Origin: Paracholeplasma brassicae
Lineage (GTDB): Bacteria > Bacillota_I > Bacilli_A > Acholeplasmatales > UBA5453
Assembly (NCBI RefSeq): GCF_000967915.1
Contig: NC_022549.1
Coordinates: 1,042,366 to 1,106,365, forward strand
Reading direction: 5' to 3'
DNA length: 64,000 nt
Positions 34,148-44,389 of this stretch are shown here, one piece after another (position 1 is the first letter of the stretch; each line of letters starts with the position of its first letter). The notes beneath the pieces were generated by a model. It was given only the letters and a program-made list of their open reading frames with translations, made no database searches and was not told where the DNA came from. The translations under genes were made by a program, and so were the position numbers.

Positions 34148-35584
34148 TTAGCTGTTTTTAGCGTACTTTTCAATTAAATCTTGTTTAAGTTGCCATAATT
34201 TCCTAGACAAATCGACGTAATATGGGTGTGGGTTTTCGAACCGTTTGACTTCATCCCATAGCGTTGACATTTGTTCCTTGTGGTAACTTCTGATTTCTTC
34301 TAATGACGGTTTTTGATAGACTAATTTGCCCTTTTTGAAGATTGGTTCTAATAAAGAGACCGCTCTAAAGTCGCTGACTAGTTTTTGTTTCCATGGGAAG
34401 TTTGGATCAAACAATAAATAAGGTTCATTTTCATTGATTACTTCTGTGTCTAACGTGACCACATCAGCAATCGCCTTATTTGAGCTTTGATCAAATAAAC
34501 GATAAAGTTTTTTAACACCTGGATTCGTTGTCTTTACCACATTATCAGAAAGCTTCATCTTAGGAATCATTGCCCCATTGTCTTTTAGAGCTGCAAGTTT
34601 GTATACCCCGCCAAATACCGAATCGCTTTTTGATGTGATTAATCTTTCGCCAACACCAAATGCATCGATTTGTGCACCTTGTTGAACTAAATTAGTTATC
34701 AAATACTCATCTAATGAATTGGAAACTGTAATTTTTGTTTCAGCTAATCCAGCCGCATCAAGCATTTCACGTGCTTTCTTCGATAAATAAGTCAAATCAC
34801 CAGAATCAATTCGGATACCCTTAAGGGTTTTACCCATTGGTTTTAAATAGTCGTTATAGACTCTAATCGCATTCGGTAGTCCCGAGTGAATCGTCGAATA
34901 CGTATCCACAAGAAGTACCGTTGAATCTGGGTAGGTTTTTGCATAAGCTAAAAATGCATCGTACTCGTTATCGAAACTTTGTATAAACGAATGGGCCATA
35001 GTTCCAAGTGCTGGAATTTTAAAATCACGATCGGTCATTGTATTTGCACTGCCGATAACACCCGCAATATAAGCCGCACGTGCACCAAAATTCGCCGCAT
35101 CATAGCCTTGGGCACGTCTTGATCCAAACTCCAAGACACTTCTGCCTTTGGCTGCATAAACGATGCGCGAGGTTTTTGTCGCAATCAAACTTTGATGATT
35201 GATGGTCAATAACAACATCGTTTCGACTAACTGACACTCAATAATCGGTCCTCTAACCACCATGACAGGCTCATTTGGAAAAATAGGTGTCCCTTCTTTG
35301 ATGGCTGAGACATCACAAGAAAATTTAAAATTGAGTAAATAAGTCAAAAAGCCTTCATCAAATAACTTCTTTGTTCTTAAATAGTCAATGTCTTTTTCAT
35401 CAAATTTCAGTTCTTGAATGTACTGAATTGCTTGTTCAAGCCCTGCCATGACCGCATAACCGCCGTCATCTGGCACACTACGAAAAAACAAATCAAATAC
35501 AGCTTCTTCATTTTTATGATGATGATAATAACTGTTTGCCATCGTTAATTCATAAAAATCAATTAACATCGATAAATTTCTCAT
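34148..35584 (-). CDS. pncB: Nicotinate phosphoribosyltransferase
   Basis: 478 aa, usual for the Gram-positive form. Joins nicotinate to PRPP, with ATP, to make nicotinate mononucleotide for NAD salvage. Motifs: LIDFYELTMANSYY at the N-terminus, EFGSRRAQGYDAANFGARAAYIAG near residue 155 in two parts, ALGTMAHSFIQSF (catalytic His) near 193, and RIDSGDLTYLSKKAR near 245. Single gene. Confidence 0.96.
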   Translation of the reverse strand: MRNLSMLIDFYELTMANSYYHHHKNEEAVFDLFFRSVPDDGGYAVMAGLEQAIQYIQELKFDEKDIDYLRTKKLFDEGFLTYLLNFKFSCDVSAIKEGTPIFPNEPVMVVRGPIIECQLVETMLLLTINHQSLIATKTSRIVYAAKGRSVLEFGSRRAQGYDAANFGARAAYIAGVIGSANTMTDRDFKIPALGTMAHSFIQSFDNEYDAFLAYAKTYPDSTVLLVDTYSTIHSGLPNAIRVYNDYLKPMGKTLKGIRIDSGDLTYLSKKAREMLDAAGLAETKITVSNSLDEYLITNLVQQGAQIDAFGVGERLITSKSDSVFGGVYKLAALKDNGAMIPKMKLSDNVVKTTNPGVKKLYRLFDQSSNKAIADVVTLDTEVINENEPYLLFDPNFPWKQKLVSDFRAVSLLEPIFKKGKLVYQKPSLEEIRSYHKEQMSTLWDEVKRFENPHPYYVDLSRKLWQLKQDLIEKYAKNS

Positions 35585-35657
35585 TCTATTACCTTCCTTA
35601 ACGTAATATCTATTTTACCAAAATATCCGACCCTTTACAATTTAATTATGGACGATG

Positions 35658-35687
35658 AAAAAAAACAAACCGTTTTCATGACGGTTT
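35658..35687 (-). terminator. Terminator after DsbA-like gene
   Basis: Minus-strand AAACCGT / ACGGTTT stem with loop CATGAAA and eight T. Confidence 0.88.
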
Positions 35688-35691
35688 GGCC

Positions 35692-36411
35692 TTAATCCTT
35701 CTTTATTTTTGGTACATAATCACAATCATCGCCGACACAGTATTCTGTTTTTGAAAGTCTTATTCTTCTGTCATCGACGGTCCTTTTATACACTCGGTAA
35801 AGCATTTCTAGAAATGCCTCAGTTTTTTGTGCGCCTGAAAGACTATACGTTTGATCGATTACGAAAAATGGGACCCCTGTAATACCATAACTAATCGCTT
35901 CGTCATTGTCAAACTCAATTTCTCTTTGTTTGAGATTTGATGTTAACGTCTTTTTTATCAAATCAGAGGATAAACCGACTTGTTTTCCTAGTTCAATTAA
36001 TAACGGTATCGATGAAATGTCTTTTCCTTCTTCGAAATACGCTTTGTAAATGGCATTTGATAGAATCTTTTGCTCGTTCTTATTTGAAATAAGCTTTAAC
36101 AATTGATGCGCATGAAACGTTGAGGTCACTTGGACTTGATCAAAATTGATACTGATTTCGTCTTCAAATGCCATTAAAGCTATTTTATGATGAATTTCTT
36201 TAGCTTCTTCTACACTAATGTCCTTATGCAGTGCTAAGGCTTGATTGGCGTCCATCGATAATGTCTTAGTCACCAAAGGATTTAATAAATAACTCTTATA
36301 AGTCACATCTACCACATCACGGAACTCAAACTGTTCTGTTGCTCTTTCGAATCTTTTTTTTGCTATGTAACAAAAAGGACATGTGAAATCTAACCATACT
36401 TCTATTTTCAT
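35692..36411 (-). CDS. DsbA/FrnE-family thioredoxin-fold oxidoreductase
   Basis: 239 aa, no signal peptide, so cytoplasmic. EVWLDFTCPFCYIAKKRFE carries the CPFC pair; a helical insertion follows and GITGVPFFVID gives the cis-Pro loop near residue 185. FrnE-like members act on intracellular disulfides or organic substrates. The C-terminus has a further CVGDDC pair. TAAGGAGG before the ATG. Exact substrate unknown. Confidence 0.88.
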   Translation of the reverse strand: MKIEVWLDFTCPFCYIAKKRFERATEQFEFRDVVDVTYKSYLLNPLVTKTLSMDANQALALHKDISVEEAKEIHHKIALMAFEDEISINFDQVQVTSTFHAHQLLKLISNKNEQKILSNAIYKAYFEEGKDISSIPLLIELGKQVGLSSDLIKKTLTSNLKQREIEFDNDEAISYGITGVPFFVIDQTYSLSGAQKTEAFLEMLYRVYKRTVDDRRIRLSKTEYCVGDDCDYVPKIKKD

Positions 36412-36501
36412 ATGTTGCCTCCTTAAGTATTTCCATTATAGCTTTTTTAATAATAAACCTCAAAAGATATACATTTCTTTTATAAACAGCTTAAATTATT
36501 G

Positions 36502-36507
36502 TATAAT
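36502..36507 (+). promoter_or_regulatory. Putative -10 of yaaA-cls operon
   Basis: TATAAT 17 bases before the yaaA start codon; -35 not convincing. Confidence 0.5.
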
Positions 36508-36523
36508 TAGGACGGTGATAAAA

Positions 36524-37222
36524 ATGAAAATACTGTTTGCGCCTGCAAAAACGTTTAATGAAAACGTCAAACCAACAAAACAAAAAGGCCATTTTAGAAA
36601 AGAAACGATTGAGTTAGTTAACCTAATTAAATCTTGGAGTAAAGAAGCGATATCAATTAAGTTTAAAACGTCTGAAACCCTCAGTGAAGAGGTCTATCAC
36701 TTTTATCAAACATTTGATCAAGCACACAGTTTTGAGGCATTTTCTCTTTACAAAGGGGTTTCTTATCTTCATCTAGACTACCCTAGTCTGACAAAAAATG
36801 AAAAAATGAGATTAAATGACCAAGTAATCGTCATCGATGCACTTTATGGCCTAATAAAACCAACCGATCCAATTAGACCTTATCGTTTGGATTTCACGGT
36901 AAAAGGTTTAAACCTTAGAACCATTTGGAAACCGGTCATCAATGCCTATTTAGAGAGTTTCAATGAACCAATACTATCGTTGACATCCACTGAATTTTCA
37001 AGTTTAATTAAGCGAGATATCCCTGTTTTTGACGTTTCATTTTTAGATTGTCAAAATGACAAATGCAAGGCGATATCTGTTTTTAATAAACAAAATAGGG
37101 GTGCCTTATTAAGATACATCATCCAAGAAAACATACTGAAAATCGATGATTTACCAGAGGTGTTCAACGGTTATCAAAAATCAATTGATTCCTACCATAT
37201 TATATACAAAAAAGGAGTATAA
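36524..37222 (+). CDS. yaaA: YaaA/DUF328 family peroxide-stress protein
   Basis: 232 aa from the ATG at 36524 (GGACGGTG upstream; the -10 lies in the longer open frame). MKILFAPAKTF, LYKGVSYLHLDY, VIDALYGLIKPTDPIRPYRL and the C-terminal NKQNRGALLRYI match YaaA, which in E. coli limits free iron and DNA damage during peroxide stress and binds DNA. Here it is directly followed by cls, an unusual partner. Confidence 0.88.
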   Translation: MKILFAPAKTFNENVKPTKQKGHFRKETIELVNLIKSWSKEAISIKFKTSETLSEEVYHFYQTFDQAHSFEAFSLYKGVSYLHLDYPSLTKNEKMRLNDQVIVIDALYGLIKPTDPIRPYRLDFTVKGLNLRTIWKPVINAYLESFNEPILSLTSTEFSSLIKRDIPVFDVSFLDCQNDKCKAISVFNKQNRGALLRYIIQENILKIDDLPEVFNGYQKSIDSYHIIYKKGV

Positions 37223-37223
37223 C

Positions 37224-38738
37224 ATGTACAAATTCATTCGTTTTTTGACTCATAAAAGTACGATAATTGCCTTATTAATTCTACTTCAACTTGTTTTTTT
37301 TGGTTATGTTGTTTTTTACGTCAGTAAGCTATCAACGATACTTCTTTATTTTTTTGAGGCCATCAGCTATTTGATTGTCATCTATGTTTTTGTTAGTAGT
37401 GAACCCATGCATTATAAAATCGCTTGGATCATTCCAATATTGATTGCACCGATCTTTGGTGGACTTTTCTACGTTATGTTTAAACCCCACAAACTTTCAA
37501 AAAAAGTGATGCAAGACATGACTCATTATCGTGAAATCCGAAAAAAGACCTTGACGAAGAGTCTTGGCAGTGCCGTCTTTTATGATGACCAAATATCTAA
37601 ACAAGTACGTCATTTAGGTTTTGATAAATGGCCATTATATGAAAAAACGGAGACCACCTTTTTTCCATCAGGTCAAGATAAACTTGACGCGCTTCTTCCG
37701 CTACTAGAAAGTGCTAAGAAATTCATTTTTTTAGAATACTTTATTATTGAGCCTGGCATTGTATGGACTCAAATTCATAATGTATTAAAAAAGAAAGCAA
37801 GTGAAGGCATTGATGTCCGTATCATCTACGACGATTTTGGTTGCTCATTTAAACAACCTAAATCGTTCAAAGAGCAATTAATCCATGATGGTATCAAGGT
37901 TAGTGTGTTCAATCCAATGCGACCACGTCTAAATTTAGCCATGAATTATCGAGATCACCGAAAAATAATCGTTATTGATGGAAACTACGGATTCACAGGT
38001 GGCATTAATCTAGCCGATGAATACATGAATTTAAAAGAAGTCTATGGCCACTGGCAGGACGCTGCAATCATGCTAAAAGGTGATGCGGTATGGAGCTTAA
38101 CACTGATTTTCTTAGAAAACTGGGATTATAACAAGCACACCCAATCGGACTATCCACTATATAAACCTACCATCAATGTCAAACATGATGGGTATGTCAT
38201 TCCTTTTGCAGATTCCCCTCTTGATGACAATTTTATAACAAAACACGCATATTTAAATTTGATCATGCAATCAAAAAAGTCTATCCAAATTACAAGCCCT
38301 TATTTCATTATCGATAACGAGCTCATGACTGCCTTAAAGGTGTCAGCAGAATCTGGGGTTAGGGTTGATATTATCGTCCCTGGAATCCCAGATAAACGTT
38401 ACGTACAAGTGGCCTCTGAGTACTACTATAAAGAGTTATTAAAGACACCAAACATTTATATCCATAAATACCAAAAAGGCTTTATTCATTCTAAAATTGT
38501 CTTAATCGATGACGAATTAGCCATTGTCGGTACCACAAACTTTGACTTTAGAAGTTTATATCTTCATTTTGAAAATAACGTTTGGTTGTATCAAGTAAAA
38601 GCGATTAATGATATCAAAAATTACATGAAAGAATCCATCGATTCCTCACACTTAATCACAAGTGAAATGCTTAAAAAAAATGGCTTCCTTTATCGCTTCT
38701 ATCAATCAATATTGGTCGGATTTTCACACTTAATGTAG
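37224..38738 (+). CDS. cls: Cardiolipin synthase
   Basis: 504 aa from the ATG at 37224 (AAGGAG seven bases upstream). Two N-terminal membrane segments (~15-35 and 42-60), then two phospholipase-D HKD motifs: HRKIIVIDGNYGFTGGIN near residue 245 and HSKIVLIDDELAIVGTTN near 420. Condenses two phosphatidylglycerols into cardiolipin and glycerol in the membrane. One base after yaaA, so co-transcribed. An in-frame A8 run near the end (38673-38680) is harmless here. Confidence 0.95.
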   Translation: MYKFIRFLTHKSTIIALLILLQLVFFGYVVFYVSKLSTILLYFFEAISYLIVIYVFVSSEPMHYKIAWIIPILIAPIFGGLFYVMFKPHKLSKKVMQDMTHYREIRKKTLTKSLGSAVFYDDQISKQVRHLGFDKWPLYEKTETTFFPSGQDKLDALLPLLESAKKFIFLEYFIIEPGIVWTQIHNVLKKKASEGIDVRIIYDDFGCSFKQPKSFKEQLIHDGIKVSVFNPMRPRLNLAMNYRDHRKIIVIDGNYGFTGGINLADEYMNLKEVYGHWQDAAIMLKGDAVWSLTLIFLENWDYNKHTQSDYPLYKPTINVKHDGYVIPFADSPLDDNFITKHAYLNLIMQSKKSIQITSPYFIIDNELMTALKVSAESGVRVDIIVPGIPDKRYVQVASEYYYKELLKTPNIYIHKYQKGFIHSKIVLIDDELAIVGTTNFDFRSLYLHFENNVWLYQVKAINDIKNYMKESIDSSHLITSEMLKKNGFLYRFYQSILVGFSHLM

Positions 38739-38766
38739 AAAAAAAGAGACATTAGTCTCTTTTTTT
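38739..38766. terminator. Bidirectional terminator
   Basis: AAAAAAAGAGAC / GTCTCTTTTTTT with an ATTA loop between the convergent cls and SGNH genes; it touches the SGNH stop codon. Confidence 0.9.
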
Positions 38767-39430
38767 ACATAAATTTTAAGAATGATTCATAAATCACTTC
38801 TTGACCATTTTCGGTCAAATGCATGCCATCTTTACAAATAAAGTTTAGAAAATCAACACGATCTAGAAACATTTCTCGCAGTGGAATATAGTCAACTTTC
38901 TTTTGTCTTGATATTTTGTATACGACGTCATTGTATCTTTTTTGATGCAAGTAGATTTCTTCTTTCGTTTTTAGGAACGCCATAATATTTGCTTCATTTC
39001 TTCCCTTGATGATGTAACAATAAAATTGTTTATAATCGAGTGGCGGTAAGCTCACCAAAATGGGTTTTATTTGATAGGTTCTTAGAAAGTCTATTATCTC
39101 ACAAAGTGCCGATTCGTAAGCATCAATTGGTGTTACCGGCTGGTGGTTCTTGTAAGGATTTAAACTCACTTGATCCCAATCGTAGTTACAATCATTACCG
39201 CCAAGTTCTATGTAGACTTCATCAAACTGTTGAAACGTATTGATGTCTCTTTTTAATATTTCAAGCGCTTTTGGAGTGGTCAAACCAAACTTAGTGTCGT
39301 TCGTTATATTATAGCCATCCTTCTTCAATCGCTCAATACCGCTGTTTTTCAAGATGGTATGTCTATCTTTTGATTCGTCGTAATAAATCCCCTTTAACAA
39401 GGAATCACCTATAATTTTTATTTTACTCAC
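38765..39430 (-). CDS. SGNH/GDSL-family hydrolase
   Basis: 221 aa. Block I IKIIGDSLLKG (catalytic Ser), block III ELGGNDCNYDW, and block V DGMHLTENG with the catalytic Asp and His near residue 205. No signal peptide, so a cytoplasmic esterase or acyl hydrolase of unknown substrate. Start GTG with GAGGTGATGAC upstream. Confidence 0.87.
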   Translation of the reverse strand: MSKIKIIGDSLLKGIYYDESKDRHTILKNSGIERLKKDGYNITNDTKFGLTTPKALEILKRDINTFQQFDEVYIELGGNDCNYDWDQVSLNPYKNHQPVTPIDAYESALCEIIDFLRTYQIKPILVSLPPLDYKQFYCYIIKGRNEANIMAFLKTKEEIYLHQKRYNDVVYKISRQKKVDYIPLREMFLDRVDFLNFICKDGMHLTENGQEVIYESFLKFM

Positions 39431-39521
39431 GTCATCACCTCATATCGATTTGTGGTTCATCTAGTTTTCAATACTAGTTTATAACATTATAATAACAATG
39501 TCAAGCCGTTAAAAAAAATAC

Positions 39522-39549
39522 TTCACAGTTGTTTGAACTATGCTATAAT
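39522..39549 (+). promoter_or_regulatory. Promoter of DUF1836 gene
   Basis: -35 TTCACA (39522-39527), 16-base spacer, -10 TATAAT (39544-39549); fixes the start codon at 39565. Confidence 0.8.
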
Positions 39550-39564
39550 AGATTTGGTGATAGA

Positions 39565-40167
39565 ATGGAAAAATTATTAAGACTATTTGATCAATTATCA
39601 AAATATAGAGTACCTGAATATGAAAATTTCCCTGAAATTGATCTCTACATGGATCAAGTCCTTACTTACATCGATAAGTACATGCCTTCTTATTTAGATC
39701 AAAACAATAAACTGACTGCTTCAATGATCAATAACTACGTCAAAGATAAAGTGATTGAAGCACCAATTAGTAAGAAATATGACAAACAATCGCTTGCTTC
39801 TTTAATTATCATTGCTAATCTAAAACGCGTCTTACCCATTAATGACATCAAAGTGATTCTAACCGACCAAAACGAAACCATTGAATCCCTTTATAACGCT
39901 TATGAAAAGACATTAAACGATGTGACTTTCCAAATGGCAACCGATGCGAAATCGATTATCGAAAGTACGGATGAACAAAGACAAGACTTAAAGATGCTTG
40001 CTTTGAGGTTAGCACTTGATGCGAGCATCAAATCATACATTGCACACGTTATCCTTCAATCGGACTTGTTAGCACTTTCTTCTGTAGAGGATTCACACAA
40101 AGATAAAAAACAAAAAAAGAAAAAAACAAAAAATCGACCAAAGAGGTCGATGACTTGTCTGAATTGA
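39565..40167 (+). CDS. DUF1836 family protein, probable DNA-binding regulator
   Basis: 200 aa from the ATG at 39565 (GGTGAT upstream). LTASMINNYVKDKVIEAPISKKYDKQSLASLIII is a MerR-like helix-turn-helix region typical of DUF1836, here in pieces around residues 50-85. The target is unknown. The C-terminus is an odd lysine-rich tail coded by three A runs (A7, A7, A6). If the two A7 runs were A6, the frame would end instead in STKEVDDLSELTTES at 40181, inside the terminator stem. I cannot decide which end is real. Confidence 0.75.
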   Translation: MEKLLRLFDQLSKYRVPEYENFPEIDLYMDQVLTYIDKYMPSYLDQNNKLTASMINNYVKDKVIEAPISKKYDKQSLASLIIIANLKRVLPINDIKVILTDQNETIESLYNAYEKTLNDVTFQMATDAKSIIESTDEQRQDLKMLALRLALDASIKSYIAHVILQSDLLALSSVEDSHKDKKQKKKKTKNRPKRSMTCLN

Positions 40168-40171
40168 CAAC

Positions 40172-40196
40172 AGAGAGCTAAATCGCTCTCTTTTTT
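40172..40196 (+). terminator. Terminator after DUF1836 gene
   Basis: AGAGAGC / GCTCTCT hairpin with a TAAATC loop and six T. Confidence 0.88.
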
Positions 40197-41281
40197 ATTT
40201 GTTTTTGTCGTACTTCTCTAGTTCGCTACCCAAAAGAAACACTTTGTGTTCATTTTGTTGTCTTTTAAGCCAATTTAATACCGTTCTAGCACGTGAATCC
40301 TGATTTGCGTCTTCGATTAATTCATCCAAGTCACTTTGATGATATGGGTGATCCAAATCTTTTAAATAGCTCAAAAATTTCATACGTCTTTCATCGTTTT
40401 TAATAAACCGATAGAAACTATCTAATAAACTTGGTAGTACCGTCTTAACGTATTTCGGTTCTATTTTTTCAACCACACAAGCCATTTCATAAATTTTGAT
40501 GGCTTGTTGAAGTTTCATGTACTCAATCATTTCTTGTTTTTCTTTGTTCTTCTCTTTCCAATTATCTAAAACATATAAAAGATCAATCCGCCATAAAATG
40601 CGGTGATGTGACGTTTGAGAGGCTTTTACATTTGTTTTTTTGTATTTCACTGATTTCGCTAAGTAATTGATAGTTAAATTTTCCTATGTTTAAATCAGCA
40701 ATGAAATCATAAATAAGAATTGAGATGTTTCCTTTTTCAACACGATCTGAAATAGAGACATTGATTTCGTGCAAAATATCTTCTGCCTCATTTAAAAATT
40801 CACTAATCAGTTCTTCTGTATTTACAACTCTAGAAACATAATCGTGTTTCTCTCTTTTGTAGATGTGCGTCTCGTACTTTAAGAATTTCATCGTGGTTTC
40901 TTCCATGTTCATCAATGAAAAGCCAAACCCACCCGTGTTATAGGTTCGATGGGTTGGATGACCCACAATATCATTTCGGATGTATTTGAGTTCATGCAAG
41001 GTTTTATTTAAATTCAGGTTGACCGAATAGCGATGTGACATGGTTGCTTTTGAAATATCATATAGTGCATCAATGCTAACAAATAAATTTTGAAGCAATC
41101 CAAACAAGTGAATTAAAACATCTTTTTTGTCGGTTAATTCAATGTTATTCATGAATGCTTCATTGATTGAAATCGAATGCTTTAACACCTGTATACAAGA
41201 AGCAATCTTATAATAATTTTGATCTTTCTTTCGATTGATCGTGCTTTCTTCTATGGCTAAGACACTTGAAAGATAAGACAT
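40195..41281 (-). CDS. HEPN-like helical protein, frame broken at A7
   Basis: Two frames overlap by 68 bases: 40583-41281 (232 aa) and 40195-40650 (151 aa). Removing one A from the A7 run at 40635-40641 joins them as SEISEIQKTNVKASQ into a 361-aa, mostly helical protein. The first half has YIRNDIVGHPTHR, an R-x5-H arrangement like the active site of HEPN ribonucleases, next to a helical pair. The family was not recognised. A toxin, antiphage or RNA-cleaving role is possible, but so is a non-catalytic HEPN. Upstream neighbour is the split GGDEF-EAL gene, 22 bases away. Confidence 0.62.
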
Positions 41282-41303
41282 AGCTTCCTCTTTTCCTCAA
41301 ATC

Positions 41304-44300
41304 TTAAGTTGATTCATTAATAATATCAATGATTTGGTTCAACTTAAGTACTTGATCAGTTTTTTGATTTTTGATGTATTTGATGCCAAGTTCTAACAGT
41401 TTCTTTTGCTCGTTTTTATCCGATACATTATAAAAGACAACGCCGATTTTATGTGTGTCAAAAAATGCCTTTTGATGGGATAACAAACTTAAATATCGTT
41501 CGCTAAAGCTTCTAGGTCGATCGGTAATGTGATAGAAATTCGTGTAGGTTTCTAACGTATAGTTCAATTGATCAACGCCAATCGAAATACCAGCTTCATT
41601 CAGTTCTTTTGACTTCTGAAAATCACTCAATGTACCATCTTTCATCAAAAACACAAAGTCGACTAAATGATAAGGGATTTGATATTGTTCGTATAACCCA
41701 AAAATAAATCGATTAAACTCATTTAATTTAAGTGTATTGGCAGAGACTGAGAGACTGAGTCTCACGTATTTTTGAGTCTTTTTCACAATTTCGTTTAGTG
41801 CCTTGAAGGATTGTTTAATGAGATACTTTTCCAATTTTTCCAATAAATTTCTTTTACTAGCGATAATATAAAAATATTGACTTGAAATATCAATTTCATG
41901 TGAATATACATTGACGTCATAACCGTAGATACGGTTATTCGCTAAGTCAATAATCTGTGTAAAACAGAGATCTAGTGTTTCGTTTGTAATTTGATCATCG
42001 ATTTGTTTAATTAAATTTGTTTCAAATTGATCTTCGACGTAATCGTTGTAGTCGAAATATTGGTATTTTAGTCCTTCTTTGATCCGTTTCGACTTAAGAA
42101 GTGCAATAGATAAATACTTCATCAGCTTATCTAGGTTCTTTTCTTCTGTATTAATCGGGTATCTTAAAATACCTAAATTCAATAAGTAACGCTGTTTTTT
42201 AAGTGTTGTTGATTCCAATCCATCGATGGTTTTATAAAAAATTTTACCCATTTTTCCACTGCTCTTATGTCATTTTTATTCATGATAATCAACGTTTTGT
42301 AGTCGTCTAAGTAATATATTGATCGAATATCTTTAATCCTTTGATTAATAAAGACAATCAATTCTTGATAGTATAGATCGACCGTAGATTTCCCATAGAT
42401 AAGTTCGAGATCTTCTAGTTTTTCAAGTCCCATTAAGATAAACGAACATTTTTCGTTTATGATTTCTTTAAACTCCTCAGAAAGCGCGTTTGTATTCTTT
42501 AGTTCATATTTGACATGGTTTATCGCTTTTTCTTTTAGTGCTTGTTCGTAGGCTTTTTCTTTTGTGATGTCTTCAATGTAGGAATAAATGTCATATGGAT
42601 AGTTTGTTGTATCTACAAAAAATGTTTCTTTTAATATTTTATCCATATAACCATAAATCAATCGTGCTTGAACATCTTCTTTCTTTTTAAGACGTCTTAT
42701 CGTATTTTGATAGTTCAGTTGATCGGTTGAGTGAATTCGAGAGACATAGTGATCAATCGAGTCTGTTTTGTTAAAAGAAAAGAGTTCCCTTCCATACGTG
42801 TTAAATTTCACTTGATGATCCGTTAAAATCCTAAATACACCAAGCTTGGATTCGAAAAAACGTTCGAATTGCTTTGAATTACGATTTTTTTTGTCGAGTG
42901 CTTTATCCGCTGAATAACTATTGTTTAATATCATTGATGTCAGTTTGAAAATGTCATCGGACTTCATGATGTCTTCTTCTTTATCTTGATAAAACACGAC
43001 GGAGCCGATGTGTCCAATCGGATAACTATATATTTGTCTAATACCAAGTTCTAATAGCGGTTTTCCTGAGAGTATATCGAGTGGATAACTAATGATGTCT
43101 GTCGATTCAACAATGTCTTCTAACAACTCATATGAAGCACCTAAAACGGTCTTCAAAAGATCCGTCGGTTGTATGTTTTTGTCGTATAAGCGTTCTTTCT
43201 TATAATGATATACATTAGGCTTAACGTAGATGATTGCGTCTGTAAATTGCACTTGTCTAGAAAGATAAACTAAAAGTAGTCTTAGCTTCTCTCTAAAAAG
43301 AATGTGTTCATTTTGTTCAGAAACGATCTTTAAGAGTTCTGATGCTACACTCAAGGTTTGATGTGTCTTTTCGTGATTATCACTTAAGTAATCTAAATTC
43401 TCTTTTGAAACAGTTATATTATCTTCAACTAAAGTAGAAACAATCACTTCTTTTTCATCTGATTTTTGAGGTATTTCTACTTTCTCGTTTATTAATTCTA
43501 AAACGGGGATTATTTCTTTTTCTTGTTCTTTTCTTTCAAGCTGAATTTGCTTGATTACTTTTTTATGTTTCTTTTGATAAGTTTCAAGTGAAATAATTGG
43601 GCCTGTTTTTTCATACATATCAATTAGTAGTGCGTAGATTTCTTTACGCGTGTATGGATCAAGTTCATCAATTCGTTTTTCATGCTCGACTTCATATATA
43701 CTTGCTTGTCTATATTTCTCTAATGAAATCAATGCTTTTAAAACGTACAAATCTTGCTTGTCTAATTCACTTAGTCTCTCAAAGGCTAATAGCTTTTCGA
43801 AATCGTTTTGTTTGTAGTATATTTCAGATTCAATGTTGATTAGAATTTGATCAGTCGAAGGAAGTACAAGCATTTCTCTGATTAATTGGATGGTTTGAAG
43901 AGCACTTTCATAATCACTTTCTTCAACCAATAAATGGAGCTTTTCAATCAAAAAAGCTTGTCTCGTCTCTAAGGGGAGCTGTTCGTTTAATGCGAGTGTG
44001 ATCTCGTCTCTATACGACTCCTTTGTTTTTTTCTTTAATTGAATCAAATCTAAATAATACGCGTACTGCTTTAAAATCGGCAACTCAATCTTACGTGATT
44101 CGATTTCAATTTTTGCTTGTTGAAACGCATTTAACTCAATTAAAGCATCGATCTTTAATTTTCTGATTTGATCCTTTATGACTGATGCGTTTTGAAACCG
44201 AAGTTCGTTATATAATTGATCCAGTTTTTCGATTGCTGTATTTTCTTGTTTCAAAGAAATTAATACCTTTGACAAGAAAATTTTGGCTTGTACTAACTCA

Positions 44301-44386
44301 TCATTAGAATGATTTTCAGTTAAAAAAACCTCAATTTCTTGAAGTGTTTCAAGTGTATGTGGTTTTTTTAACAATTCTTCTAACAT
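41304..44386 (-). CDS. TPR-like/GGDEF/EAL protein with degenerate domains, split frame
   Basis: Two frames overlap by 73 bases: 42179-44386 (735 aa) and 41304-42251 (315 aa). Together, with one base added, they give about 1027 aa. Helical TPR-like repeats (~1-270), a GAF-like middle, a PAS-like part, a GGDEF fold with LDDYK in place of the signature whose C-terminal part (YLLNLGILRYP) lies only in the second frame, then an EAL fold lacking the EAL, DDFG and KID residues. No catalysis is expected; a c-di-GMP or protein scaffold is inferred. Unlike the other broken genes, the missing base is +1. Confidence 0.7.
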
Positions 44387-44389
44387 CGG

